Shown here one piece after another: positions 46,230 to 60,100 of a stretch of DNA of 64,000 bases. The DNA is from Meloidogyne chitwoodi (taxonomy: Eukaryota; Nematoda; Chromadorea; Rhabditida; Meloidogynidae), in assembly GCA_015183035.1 (NCBI GenBank), contig JACZZP010000003.1:1798001-1862000 (forward strand). The letters run 5' to 3'. How positions within the stretch are numbered: position 1 is the stretch's first letter; each line of letters opens with the position of its first letter. A program made the position numbers and the translations under genes. The notes under the pieces were generated by a model. That model did no database searches and was not told where the DNA came from. It was given only the letters and a program-made list of their open reading frames with translations.

Positions 46230-49200
46230 TTATTTTATTTTTTCATTTAATATTTTAATTTCCCCAAAATGTCTTCTTTGATTATTTTTATTTAATAATA
46301 TTCTTTTTTGTTTTATTTTATTTTTATTTTTTAATTTTTTTGGAATTAAAATATTTGAAGGAGAAGAAGATATTGATAATAATTTTGATGACTAAAAAAT
46401 AAATAAATAAATTAATTAATTTTAAATAAACTTACAACACTTTTAATATTATTATTATTTAATATAGCATTATTATTATCTTCTTCTTCTTCTTTATTAT
46501 TATTATTATTTAAAGATATATAATCTACAATAACTTCATTTTCATCAATAAAATAATTAGAAGGAACATTTTCATAATTTTGTGAATTTAATATACAATT
46601 ATTATTATTTGTATTATTATTATTTAAATTATTATTTTCTTCATAATAAAACATCTTTTTTTAAATAAATTAATTTAATTTAAAAAAATAAAACTTACAA
46701 TAGATTTACATTTATTATTAATTAATAAACAATTTTCTAAACAATTAATTAATGTTTTAGAATATATAGTACCAATAGCATAACCAATTAATGTTTTTTG
46801 TGGTATTCTTTGTATTGTTATTAAATTATTATTATTATTTAAATTAATTAAATTATTATTTATACATCCTTTTTCAAAATATATTGAATTTATATCTGGG
46901 ATCTTTAATTTAATTAAAATTAAATTAACTAATTTTAAATTAACTTACTAATCTAATATTTCCATCTAATATTAAATTATTATTTTGAGAATTATATAAA
47001 ATACATTTATTTTCTAATTCATTAAATATTGCAGAAGTACAATCAAATGGAATCTTTCCTTTAGCAATATTAACAATACAAGAAAATATACCTTTTAATT
47101 TAATTAATTAATTTAATTAATAATAATTAATTAATTTTATTAATTAATTTACATTCATTTTCAGTCATTTCATTTTGTTCTAATAATTGTTTTTCTTCTT
47201 CATTATTTCTTTTTATTCTTTTAGTTGTAATATCAGCTAATTTATAACCTTTAGAAGATAATAAAATAATATTTTGATTTAAAGAACATATTATTGATGA
47301 AATTGGTATATCTTTTTAATTAATTAAATTTAAATTAATTAATTAATTAATAATAATATTACTTTTAATAGTTGTAATAGATATAGTACTTGTTGTTGTT
47401 GTTTGTATTTTCATTATTTTTTCAAATTCTTTTTTTAAATTTAAAGGCAACCATTTTAAAGAATTTCCCTCTAATGGTGACATAATTAAATGTTCAAAGT
47501 TATTATTACTTTTAATTTTAATTAATTGACTTAAATTATTATTATTATTATTAGAAGATGATGATGATCTTCTTTAAAATAAAATAAAATTAATTAAATA
47601 ACTTAAAATAAAATATTACAATGAATTTGTAGAGGAAATAGATTTAGCTATATTAAGGGGTAATTGTTGTTTATTAGATGATGATGGTATAATAAATATA
47701 AAAGAAGAAGAAGAAGATTGTAATGGAGAATTATTTACTTAAAAATATTAAAAATATTATTATTTTAATTAATTAATTTACTTAATTCTGAAGGTATATT
47801 ATTATTATTATTTGCTTGTTGTTTATTTAATAAAATAACTCCATTTTGTTTATTATGATTAACAATTCCAGTACCAAAACGTGCTAATTTTCCATTAGGT
47901 AAAAATTGTGAAAGAATTCCATTATAACCATAACGACTTTATTTAATTTAAATTAATTAATTAATAAATAAAATAAAAATACTTTTGTAAAATATTAGGA
48001 TCATAAACAAATTTTGGATTTAATGGAGGTTCTCTGCCAAATCTTCCATGGCTAACATGTTGATTTACATAAAAATGAGCACCAGGCATTATTAAAGAAT
48101 TTTTTAATTTATTTTTTTGTTGTTGATTTATTGAAAATAAAGAAGATTTTGAAGGAAATTTAGTATTTGTTTTTATTGGAAAAATAAAAGAAGAAATATT
48201 AGACTATAAAAAATAAATTAAAAAATAATAATTTATATTTAAAAATTCAGGATTCATTAAATTTATCTTTTTTTCCTTTGCTTTTGAAAAATCCATTTTT
48301 TATAATAAAAATATATTCATTTTAATTTATTTACAATATATTTTAATAAATTCCCCTTATTTTTTAATTTTACTTGTTCAATATTAAAATCATTTTTTCT
48401 TTCTTTATTTTCTTGTTCTATTATCATTGAATAATTTGTTATTGTTTTTATTGTTGAAAATTCTTCTAATAAAAATTCTTTTTTTATTTTATCTGTTGGT
48501 TGAGTTGAAGAAAGTGCTAATTTAAGAGAATCAGTTACTTCAAAAGGAGGTAATTGTTGTTGTTCTTCCTTAAATAAATTAAAAAATTAATTTTAAATAT
48601 TACTTATATTTAAAAACAAATAAAAATAATTTTAATAATTAATTTTAAACAAAATAAAAAATATCCAGTGAGAGGATTCGAACCCCACAACTAAAAAAAG
48701 TTCCAACCTAGGCGGCTACCAACTTAACCAAAAGTAACATACCTGGCAGTGCTTTAGTTTATTTTTATAGCAATAAATTTAAATAAAAAAAACTTTTTTC
48801 TCGCTTTTCTTTTACCTTATTTTCTTCAATAATTAATTTATCTCCTCCCAAAGTAATATCAAAATAACGTTTATCTCCTTTATTTTCAATTTCTCTTCTT
48901 TCAATATTTTCAATTTCAAATTTTTTAAAATTATTATTATTTTTAAATATTTTTTTATTATTTTTTCTTCTTTCTATTCTTTTTAATAATTTTTTTAAAG
49001 AAGAATATTTTTTATTATTAATTGTAGAATCATTATTACTAAAATAAAATTAAATAAATAATTAATTTAAAAAAATTAACCAATTTTCTTTATTAAGTTC
49101 TTCATCTTTTTTATCATTAAACATAGCTAATTTAGCCATTAAAGGATTAATTTGTATTAAATTAGAAATATTATTTTTATTTTCAATAAATTGAGAAGCT

Positions 49201-49320
49201 AAAATAAAGTTAAAAATATTAAATTAATTTTTTTAATTAATTACCAATATTAAAACAAATTAATAATTGAAGAATAAATAAAAATAAATAATAATATATT
49301 AATTTAATATTTTTAAACAT
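46230..49320 (-). CDS. Unrecognised secreted Asn/Lys-rich protein
   Basis: The start ATG at 49318-49320 gives a signal peptide (LIYYYLFLFILQLLICFNIA). The mature chain is low-complexity, rich in Asn, Lys and Glu, with moderately ordered islands. One is at about 48840-48940 (KRYFDITLGGDKLIIEEN). Another is at about 48110-47880: GAHFYVNQHVSHGRFGREPP, LNPKFVYDPNILQKRYGYNG, ILSQFLPNGKLARFGTGIVN. The last exon ends RRHFGEIKILNEKIK with the stop at 46230-46232. About twelve exons; several joins are uncertain, and two adjacent genes cannot be excluded. No domain recognised. A tRNA-like element lies in one intron. The gene follows the pattern of nematode cuticle/secretory orphans, but no function is claimed. 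Confidence 0.5.
48664..48756 (-). ncRNA. tRNA-like pol III element (tRNA fossil or SINE head) in an intron
   Basis: On the minus strand it has an A-box match TGGTTAAGTTGG and a perfect B box GGTTCGAATCC about 35 nt downstream. A hairpin AACT-T6-AGTT sits where a long variable arm would be, and the 3' end TCACTGGA partly pairs with an upstream CCAGGTA. D and T arms can be drawn, but no proper anticodon stem is visible, so it is unlikely to be a working tRNA. Confidence 0.5.
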
Positions 49321-50431
49321 TTTTAAAAAATTAAAAAAAAAATATTAAAAAAAAATAAAATAAATATAGTAGAAAATTAAAAAAAGAAAATATATCTAAA
49401 AATATATATATATATTTACTATTTAATATTACTACTATTTACTGATCATCCTTTTTTCCTTCCTTTTTTTCTTGTGTCCTCTTTCCCACAAATCCTCCAA
49501 TTTTTTTTTCTTGTAATTTTTAATTCATCTCCTTTTTTTATTCTTTTTTTCCCGTTTCCTCAATTTTATAAAATTTTTGAGAGAAAAATATTATTAAAAA
49601 TAAGAAAAAATTTAAAAAAATATTTAAATAACAATTTTAATTTTATTAAAAAATAATTAAAAATTAAAACCTAAAAAATATAAATTTAAGTAAATATATA
49701 ATTACTAAAAAGAAAAAAGTATAAATTTAAATATAATAAAATATTTTATTTTAATGTAAAAATAATAATAATAAAAAGTATTTTTAAAATAAAATTATTT
49801 ATTTTTTTTTAAATTAATTTTCATTAATTTGAAGAAGTCTCTCTCATTTTTTTAAATAATTTCTTTTTTTTTCAATTATTTTATAAAAATTCTCTAAAAA
49901 TATCTTCATCTATTTTTTCCAAACATTTTCACTCATTTTCTTTTTAAAAATAATTCTTTTTTTTTTCTTTTTTTTGCGCAACTTTCTCCCCTGTGGATAT
50001 AAAATTGTTTTTTCTTTTTTTTCTATTAAAGATTATAATAATATTCTTCTCTTTTCTTTTTATTTTAATAAAAAAGGAAATCTTTTTTTTTTATTTAAAA
50101 ATATATTTTCTTAAAAAAGTATTTCTTTTTTCATTTTAAATATTTAAAAAAAGCTAGCGAAAAAATTAGGGCAAAACAACATTGTGTAATATCACCTCTT
50201 CTCTTAAATAAATGTTCTCTCTTTTAAAGTATTAAGTAGTAGCTTAATTTAAAAAATAAAAGAAAATTAAAAGATTAACTAAAAATAACAAAAAAGAATA
50301 TTTATTTAAATTAAAAATTAAATAAAAAGTACAATTAATGTACTGATAAAATAGAGAAAGTACACATATATTTAGCCTATTTTTGGGGCGAATATGTGTT
50401 TTGACAAACAGCAAGTATCATTCTTTTAATA
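49321..50431. other. Intergenic, AT-rich, low complexity
   Basis: 1.1 kb of T- and A-run sequence upstream of the Asn-rich secreted protein gene, with an ATATATAT tract near 49400. No gene recognised; the 60-codon frame at 49474-49656 is translated low-complexity sequence. Confidence 0.5.
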
Positions 50432-50821
50432 TTAGAGCCTCACATTTAACGGAAGGGCAAAAATAGGAAGTTTTTCATCAGCCACAACCCAATAAGATGA
50501 GTCTCTATAACTTCTTTCTCCGATATTTCCTTCATCCTCTAGATCTGGTAAATATTCTCTTGGAAGAGCAACAAGTGATTTTTTGCCTCGAGAAGCAAGC
50601 ATCATTGGCTTTGCGGCCATCAACGTCCGAAATACTTCCTAGAATTTGTTGTGTGAAAAAATAAGCAAGGAAATTTTCCTCAGTGCTTTAAAAGCACTAA
50701 TAATTTAAAATTGTCTCACCTGAATTCTGGTCATTGATCCAGTAGGTTTTGCTAGATTACAATGGCCACAGAGCAGACAGAGAAGAACAATTGTGACGAA
50801 AAAAGGATGAAATACATTCAT
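50432..50821 (-). CDS. Small secreted protein, candidate amidated neuropeptide precursor
   Basis: Two exons. The first, from the ATG at 50819-50821, encodes a signal peptide (MNVFHPFFVTIVLLCLLCGH) and KPTGSMTRIQ up to a GTGAGA donor. The second continues EVFRTLMAAKPMMLASRGKK, then SLVALPREYLPDLEDEGNIG, and SSYWVVADEKLPIFALPLNV, with the stop at 50432. The Gly-Lys-Lys is a classic dibasic cleavage/amidation signal. It would release a peptide of about 28 residues ending SR-amide, near the signal cleavage site. The rest would be an acidic spacer peptide. Coding sequence is less AT-rich than the surroundings, which supports a real gene. I do not recognise the peptide family; a small secreted effector is the alternative. 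Confidence 0.6.
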
Positions 50822-53769
50822 CTTCTCAGTAACAGAATATAAAGATTCTTATAATATGTTGTATTCAATTAATCTTTAATTTCATATAAATTAAGGCGTT
50901 TTCTGAAAATTTTAGTTTAAAAATATCCAAAGAAATAATAACTTGGACTCCTATCAACGTGCAAAATAAAAACCGCAAGTAAAGCTTTATTTGTTTTTCT
51001 TGTCAAAAAATGAAAATATTTTTGTAAAAAACGTAAAAAAGATTGAAGAAAATGTACTACCATTAACTGAAGGAAAATATAACTAAATGCCTTTTAGGAA
51101 ATTTTTTGTTTTTGATATTTCACATATTAAAGTTAAGAAAAAAAAGAAACTATAAATTATATTTTAACCTTTCAAAATTTATAATGCAAATTTATATAAA
51201 AAGTGCCACCAAATTAGCCAAGTGTTTGCACTTTTAATTTACTAAAGTAAGTTTATCAGTCTCATATGGACTACTTTGTATATTTCAGTCCCATTGGGAA
51301 TTAATATAAAGTTTTATAGTTTAAACTCCTCCTTTTTAAAACATTTAAGGTTCTTTGCTTTAAGGTGCGCACATTTCGCTAGTGAAAATAAAAAGGGACT
51401 TGGGTAAGTTAAACAAAAATGACGAATCCATCCACTTACTAACTCAAAAATGGGTTGAAAAATTTTGCCAAAATAAAAAAGAATGGGGAAATGAGATGAC
51501 ATAAATGCATGAAATTACTTTAATACTTAATCTAATTTCTAAAAATCTAAACAAGTTCTATTATCTAATTTAAATTAAATTTATTTATGCTTAAAGTTAC
51601 GAAATATTTTTTTTTTAATTTCTAAATTTAAGATTTCCATAATCAAGAATGGATAGATAACATAGCCATATAGGTAATTTACTTATTTTCCCATGTAAAA
51701 ATAAAAGAGGTGAAATAAAATACTGAGAATAAAACCTTCCAGAAAAATTTGTTTGTTTTAGGTAAAAAAAAAAGTGCATGAAAAAAACCGTGTCAGGGCA
51801 ATCCACCATATGACCAAAATACCAAATGACCAATCCACCCTATAAAAATAATTTCCTAAAATTTAAAATATATATAAAAAAACATAAAAAATATTAAGAA
51901 ACGTGTGTATTTAAAGTTAAAATATATAAATCACTTAAAATAAAAATGAAAACAAAATATTTTGGTCATAGGGTGGTTTGTCTTAGGGTGGTTGATTACC
52001 CCTTACCCGAAGAAAACATTCATTAGTAAAAAATGAGGATACAACTATTTTAAATCCTAATATAAAATTTTCACTGAAGCTAAAAAAACCTCGCAACTAA
52101 AATTTTTTTATTATCGGTTTTTGGATAAAATTTGTCTTAAATGAGAAATTTTTAAAAATAGATTGAAAAATTTGTTTTCATTTTAAATAATTTCTTAATT
52201 AGAAATGTTTTCTCTAATTATACATACGCAAATATTGGCAAAAGGCGAACCTGAGCTACCGAAAAATTTCAATTATTTAAATAAAATATAAACTAAAATA
52301 TTACTTTTTATGTCGGAAATAAGTGAAAAGGTTTGACATTGCAGTATGCATACTACCCAATTTAATAGAGCTTCCTAACTAAAAAAAATAAAAAATGCCG
52401 TCACATGTTTTAATCAAAAGTGCGCACAATTAATTTTAATTAAGTGTCTGGAATTTCATCTCCAGAAATTTTGATTAACTTTATATTTTTACTCAAACGA
52501 AAAAAGTAAAGCTATAGGACAAAATGTGACGTTTTTCTTTCCTGCAAATGTTTATAACTATATGGGAATATTAATCCGTTTTTTCCTAAATATTGGAGCT
52601 AATAATATTATAAACAATTGTTTATATATTAAGCTAAAATTAGAGAAAGATTGGGAATAATTATTTTGCCAAAAATTGAAAAATTCTTATTTGGAGTTTT
52701 TTAGTTTATATTTCACCCCCGTCTCGAACCAGTGAAATAATTTTTAAAAATATAAAATAATTTAAATATAAATCTTCGTTTAAAAAATGTGTTGTAATAA
52801 GTTATCTAAATGTGTAATAATGAATTGTAGAAAATAAAAATATTGAACTAGGTTCTTAATTTATTTAATTGTTAATCCTATTTATAATTTAATTCACATA
52901 TTTAAATAAAGTTTGTAATAAAAGTACTGACAGTTAAAAATCAAAAAATATTTTAATTTATAATTTTTTGAAAATTATTATTTTTTTAATTTTAGAAAAA
53001 AATTTGTCATCCATTTTAAGTAAATATTTATTTATTTGTTCTTTTTTTTTAACCAAAGAATTACAAATTAAATGAAAAATAAAATAATTAAATATATTTA
53101 TTTATTTCTGGATTAAAATAATATTTTAATTATTATTCTAATTAATATATTATTTATTATTAATTAATTAATTTAATTAAAAAACTAATCTTTTTAAATT
53201 ATTTGAAAATTAAAATATATTTATATATAAAGACTAGCCAAACAACAAATTAAGTGGTACATCTATAAATATAAATAATAATAATATTAAATATATATTA
53301 CAATAATTAAGTAGAGTTAAATGCCCAAAAATTGTTTTTAAGTAAAAGAAAAATGAATTAAAAAATATTAAAAAAACACAAAATGGCAAGTCAAAAAAAT
53401 GAAGAAATTCTAATATTTATGAATTAATTTTAATAAAATATAAAAGTAGAAAATAAGATTGTGTCAAAAAAATTGGGCAAAATAGAAAAATTATTTGAGG
53501 CAATCAGAAAGAAAATTAAAAAAAAAATCAAATACTTCCAAATATTTAACTTTTCGAATTGCCAAAAAATAAATGAGTTAAGGGCAAGTATAAGCACACA
53601 AAATGAAAAAAAAACAAAAATAATGAAAGCGCCGAATTATTAGAAATTGTATATTTAGGTAACTTTTTCTTTAGTATTTTTTAAGTCAATCACAATTAAA
53701 AAAAATTTAAATTTTATTATAATGGAAATTGAAAAAAATTTCTCTTATATTCTAAAAATTAAAATAAAA
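50822..53769. other. Gene-poor region
   Basis: Nearly 3 kb without a recognisable gene. It contains a degenerate inverted repeat at 51797-52005 built on CCACCCTATGACCAAAAT (left copy CAATCCACC...ATGACCAAAAT, right copy ATTTTGGTCATAGGGTGG). This is possibly a worn MITE. Frames at 51314-51502 and 51615-51833 show no family resemblance. Confidence 0.5.
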
Positions 53770-56700
53770 CTAAAAAAGTCTCATTAATAAAGGCAAAAAC
53801 GAAGCAAATAAAATAAAAAACGACCATTCAAATAACCTCTGACTACCAGAATCCATAAAAGAATCGCCACCATTATGTGATGTTTGGATTGAACGTTCTG
53901 ATAAAGCAGAGGTTGGCTCAAATCCTGTTGGGCCAATAAAAACATCTGTGCCATAAAGTACTAATTCCCATTTTAATAATTCTGCATCTAAAAAAAATAA
54001 AATTTAAAAATATATTTATTTATTTTTACCATCTACTCCATCATTGTCAATTTCCAAAGACCAAGTTCCATAAGCACTTTCTCCCCAATTATGTGTGGTC
54101 ATAAAAGCCCAATCTTTAAATCCTGTTCGACTGGTGTCACGCTGACGTTTGGCTAAAAGTGTTGAACGAGTACCTTAAAAAAACATTTTTTTAAAAGTTT
54201 AATAAATAAATAAAAACCTCTTGGACTTGTCAAATAAATTTGTATATCACCCCTCTTTGGTGCACTTAATGTTACAATAGCTTGAACATGTTCCAAATAT
54301 TTTACATGATTATCACGTTTATCTGCACAAACATCTGTGTAAAGCTGTAAATGAAGTCTATTTCCACTTGGAATTGTTCTAAATAAAATAAAAATGATTT
54401 TTAAATAAAAATTAAATAAGCAAACTTGAATGGATTAGGATATATTGCTCGACATTTTCTCGATTTTGGTACATTTTTCCATACTCTAGCCAATCGTACC
54501 ATAGCACCTGCATCAAGTAGACCATAACCAAATGAATGAGAAACATTTCGGCCAATTCCATTTAATCTCCAATCACCAGCACGTAAATTTACTGGTTTTG
54601 CTGTCCTTACAACAATATGCTTAATTGAGAAAAAAATTTTTTTATTTAATTTTAAAAAATTAAAAAAAACCTGTAAATCTCTCCAACCCAAATTTGAATT
54701 AGACTCTAATGTCAAGGCAGCAATTCCGGCTGCAAGTGGTGCTGATGCAGAAGTGCCAGTATGTGTTTTGGTACAAGAATCACGCAAATCAGTTGTTACA
54801 ATCATTCGCTCACCAGTTGCACCACTGGAATAAGCTGTGGCGAGAGTTGAACTGCAAGCCTCAGAATACCTTTAAGCAAATTTTTAATTTAGAAAATAAA
54901 AAAAAAATTAACCATGGAATATTGCCCCGTTCAGTAGCAGAAGAAATTGAAAGTGTGTGAATTGAATTTGTATATCCGTCACAGTTGCAGGAATCTGCAT
55001 CTTAAAAAAAACTTTTAGGCTTTTTAACCAAAACAGTTCTTACATATATGAATTAAATTTATAAATTAAATAATTTAAAAAATAGTTACAAACCTTTTCC
55101 ACCATTACCAGATGCCCAAATAAAAATTGATCCTTTTCCCTGTCTTCCTTCTGTGATTCCTCTTTCAAAAGCATTTTTAGTTAAAGTTGCAGGTCCATCA
55201 ACAGTACGCCTAGAAATTAAAATATTAATAAAAAAATAATATAATTATTAAAAAAAAATACCCATCATCATCAGGACCCCAGCTTGCCGAGTAAATATCA
55301 ATATGTTGAGAATTATGGCTAAGAGAAGTAGCTTCAACAGCATCAGTAACATCTCCTAATAAATTTATAAAATAGGTGACATAATTATTGGCTATATTAA
55401 ATTATCTAACAAATATTAAATCCTATTAATAATAATAAAAAATAATAAAAATATACCATCCAACATTCGAATTCCTCCAATTCGTGCATTAAATGCAATT
55501 CCTACAACACAAAGTGAATTGTTAAAAACTGCCGCTACTTCTCCTGCACAACGTGTCCCATGTCTATTTTCATCTGCATAATCATAACGTGGCATTGGAT
55601 CTTCATCACGATCATTTACATCATAAGAAGCTTCTGGATCATAATTAGCAGCCAAATCATGATGTGTTCGTTCTAATCCGTCATCTAGAATAGTAACAAC
55701 AACACCACGTCCAGTATACCCTAATGCCCATGCTTCTTTAACATTATGATCCATTTCATCTGGTTGGTCATCTCTTCGGTGCAAATACCTAAAAATTAAT
55801 TAATTTAAAAATTAATTAATTTCTCCCTTTCATACCACATATCTTTCCAATATGGATCATTTGGAATTGAAAATTTCATTCTTGCATAATAAGCTTTATC
55901 TTGAACTCTATTCATATTTAAAAAATCATCTCCTGTCAGAAAATAATCATCTTCAATTTCTCCATTATTATTGTCAATATAATCAGTATTTTGAATAACT
56001 GATCCATCAGAAATTATTGGCTTTAAAAATGGAATATTTGCAGAAGATATTCTATGAGGAGGTCTTCTTCCACGAAGTATTGAGTGAGAATTAAGATTTT
56101 GATTTAATTGTTGAGGAAATAATGGAGCAAGAAAATCTCGTTTTACTCGTTTTTTGACAACTTGTTGTTCTAACCAAATAACCTAAAAATTAAAGAGATT
56201 TTTTAAAAAATTAAAAAAAATAATTTACATTTTCTTCTCTTCCAATAGATGAATGTAAATGACGCCGAACTTTACGTAGAGATCTTTTACTAACTGAACG
56301 ACTTTCAAAAAGGAAGAACTCACCACCGGGAATTATCTGTTAAAAATAATAAATTGTCCAGACTGAAAATATTTTAAAAGAAAAATAATTCTAATCTTTT
56401 TTCGCTTAAAATTAAAAAAAAACTTACTGGACCCAAATTTCGAAACCCGTATTTAGAGGCAAGTTCATCAGCGTGTTCTTGATGACCGCCGGCAATCTTT
56501 ACTGCCCATTGATTTGTATAAACACGCCGAGGAGCAAATGATTGCTGAGAATTTACTAAAAAAATATATATATAAAATTTAAAAGAAAAACAAATTTAAA
56601 AAAACCTAATTCTTCAATTATTTGACCACTATTCTTCCCATCACACAAATGTTGTATAAAAATTAATAAAAATACAAATATTGATAAAATTGATGTAAAG

Positions 56701-57169
56701 GTTGATCTCCTCCATCTTGCAAAAATTTGATGTTTTTTCCTTCTTTGTATTATTCCTTCATAATTTGATGAATTATTTTTCTATAAAATATTAATAAATT
56801 TAAAAAAAAAAGAAAAAACTTTGGACCTAATAGTTAAATAATAAAATAAATAATAAACCAAATTATTGGAGAAGAAAGAATTTGTTTTAGGTCCAAATGT
56901 AAATAATTTACAAAAATTGACAAATACTGAATTTTTAGAAATATCTGTAATATTGTTGATGTTGTCAAGAAAAAGAGAAGGAGGAGATTGTCCTAAAATA
57001 ACTCAATAAAATTAAAAAATATTTAAAAACCGTTAATAGAGCAAGGAAATTCAGAGCTAACAAAATTTCTTTTTGAAGAGTCAAAATAATTAAAATCAAT
57101 TAAATAGTTGAAAGACTCATTAGAAGAACAAGCATCTTTTAATATTCTGTTGCCTTTCTTTTTTCCCAT
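53770..57169 (-). CDS. Furin-type proprotein convertase (kexin/subtilisin family)
   Basis: Processes secretory precursors at basic sites in the Golgi or at the surface. It starts at 57167-57169 ([16 protein letters not shown]) with an N-terminal extension and a signal-anchor [20 protein letters not shown]. The prodomain is [20 protein letters not shown], ending in the autocleavage site RVKR before DFLAP. The catalytic domain has [10 protein letters not shown] (Asp), [15 protein letters not shown] (His), [39 protein letters not shown] (oxyanion Asn, which excludes PC2) and [20 protein letters not shown] (Ser). The P domain follows ([40 protein letters not shown]). A hydrophobic C-terminus ([17 protein letters not shown]) suggests a membrane or GPI anchor. 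The stop is at 53770. No Cys-rich repeats. It is kpc-1/bli-4-like; which one cannot be settled. Confidence 0.93.
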
Positions 57170-60100
57170 TCAAAGGGAAAACTGAAAAAAAAAATAATAA
57201 TAAATAAATATGTAATTTATTTTAAAAAAACTCTTGTCAATTTAAAATATTATTTTTTAGAATTTAATAAACTAAATTATAAACAAAAATTGAAAGGAAT
57301 TTATTTAAAATAATTTTAAAAATAAATAGGAATATAATTAATTAATTTAATATTTCCGTTTTCTATATAAAATAAAATTGATTTAGGAGAGAATTTATTA
57401 AAAATATTAAAATTTTAGGCAAACAAATTGTTAAATTGCTAAATTATATAATTCACATGTTTTACTCATTAAATTCTTCTCACTTAAAAAACTAAGATAT
57501 ACAATCTTACCATAAAATTAAAATAAATTAATTAAGATAAGAAAAAGTAAAAAAAAGTAAATTTAAAATAGGAAAAATTGTTTTTTTGTGGGAAAATAAA
57601 ATTTTTAAATTAAAATGTCAATGGCGTCATTAAACATTGTAAAACAAACAGTCACTCACTCAATTTTTTAAATTTAATTTAAAAATTGGGGGAAAAATAA
57701 AATAAAGTGGTAACTAATCCTGTAAAATAGAAAAAATAATTAAATCCAAAGAACTCTAAATTTAAGTTTTTTTTATTTAATTAATAGTCTGGGAGGAAAA
57801 AATAGCTGATAGCCTTAACAATAAAGACAACTCTTTTTAAAAGTAAAATTCAAAAAAAAAGTCAAAAATTTAATTTATTTGTCTTTTTAAATATCAATTT
57901 TTATTTTTTTCAATATTTTCGTTTTACGGCACAAATCAATAAAACAATTAATTGGGTAGTAGACATGTGAACCTTTTAAATAAATATACCCTTATATTAA
58001 ATAAATATATCATTTCCTCTCTTCTTAACTAAGAAAAAAGGCAAAGTAAAGTGCTCTTCTTCTTCTTCTCTATAAAAACCCACTTTTTTCAGTCCTCCCT
58101 CATATATTAATCCCCTGAGTTTTAAGTAGATATAAGCAAATCCAAATATTAAAATAGTTAGTGGAAGCAATGCCGTTTATGGAAAATTATATTTTCTTAA
58201 AATATATTAAATTAATTTCTAGGAGGGAATTTTTTGTAAAAATACAAAATGCCCCATTTTTGTTTTAAAAAACAAGTTTTATATAAATTATTTAATTTAA
58301 AAAAGAATTTGTCTTGTGTTAGTTTAATTTTCATTTCTATTATTTAAAAAATAAAAAAGAAAATTAAAAAAGAAAACCAAACATCCGGGATCGCCGGAGG
58401 CGTATAAACTTTGAAAGAATGGGAAAATGAGGGCAAAAAGAGAAGTGTGAATAAATAAATAAATAAATAATTTTAATAAAAAGGGCAAAATTTAATTTAA
58501 AAAAAGTACATAAAAATATTTGAAAAAAAAAAAATTATTAAAAAAAATATTAAATGAAAAAAAGTAAATAATTTAATTATTTAAATTAATAAGGCAGAGG
58601 ATTAAAATAAAAATTTTAATTTATATAAATAAAATTATTATTATTATTGACTAAAATAAATAAATATTCTAATAAAATATCTAAATTATTTCCTAATAAA
58701 AAATCCACAATTTTTTATTTTTATTTTAAATTATCAAATCCTGTTTAAAAAATTAAAAAAAACTCTTCTTTGAAGAAAAACTTTTAATGCATTTTCACCC
58801 AACCCTCAAAAATGCATTTCCTCCCACTCTTAATTTACACTAAGTAAAAGAATCCCAAAAAGTTTGTAGTAGTCCTAGACCAATAAAATGAAATTACTTT
58901 CACACGCATAGAGACAGACAGACGTTGAAATTCTGACAGCTTATAAAATAAATAAAAGTTGCTTTACATTATTGATAAAAGAAGACAAGTAAAAAATAAA
59001 ATATAAACCTTATTATTATTTTTGAAAGTAAACAAAACAAAAGAAAAAAGTTAAAATTCTAATTGTCTAAAAATAAAAAATAAAAATAAGAAAAAAAACA
59101 AATCCAATTATTAAATTCCAACTAAAATAAAACAAAAAAAAAAAGAAGAGAAAACTGGAATTTAAAAAATAAAAAAAAACAACTAAAAGCCGAAATATAA
59201 TCCAATTTTGAGTAGTTGAGTTAAATAAGAAACAAAGAAAATATAAATAATGCTAAAATATAAAGAAAACAAAGAAAACTTTTTAATTATTTTTTTAATA
59301 ATAATAATTATTAAAAAATATATAAATTTATTGATAAAGTAAATGAAACAAATTAATAATATAAAACAATAAAAAAGAGAAAAATAATCTAACAATGTTT
59401 GGACAAAAAACGGAACTGGAAGTATTTAGAGAAAATAAAATAAAAGAGAAGTTAAATAAAATAAAACAATTCAATAATAAAATAAAATAAAATATTAGTA
59501 GTTGGTTGTTAAAAGGGGGGACCCTTTTAAATAAATAAAAATTATTATTAAATTTGTTTAAGAGACTGATAAAAATATTTTTATAAAATTTAAAGTTAGT
59601 GAATGATTTATATATAACAAAATATATGTAAATATATTAGCATTAGTTAATATAAAAAATAAATATTTAAGTCAAGTATTTGTCTCCTAATTGCATTTAA
59701 TAATAATAAAAAATAAATATTTATTTATTTATTACCTCCATTCTTGTATTATTTTATACAAATTTCCTTTTATATAATAAAATTAGGCCAATAAAAATGA
59801 TAAGAAAATATTAAAAAAAAAATTAAAATAAAATAAAGGAACATAAAAGAAAGGAGAGAATAAAGAATATCCTTTATTTATTTATTTCTATTTTTGTAAT
59901 ATATTTATTGTTATAAGTTGGTAAAATATGGATATATAAAAGCAACGCTGTTGGAAGTCAAAAATAAAGAAAAATAAAATTGGTTAAAATTTAAATTTAT
60001 TTTCATATTTTAACGAATTAAAAAAATATGAATAAATAAAAAAAGAAATAAATGAGGAAGGATTTTAACAACACTTAAAGTTTCATTTAAAATAAAAATT

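Noticed and set aside
58381..58400. Short GC patch CATCCGGGATCGCCGGAGG considered as an RNA gene
   Set aside because: No tRNA arms, snRNA motif or extended hairpin around it.
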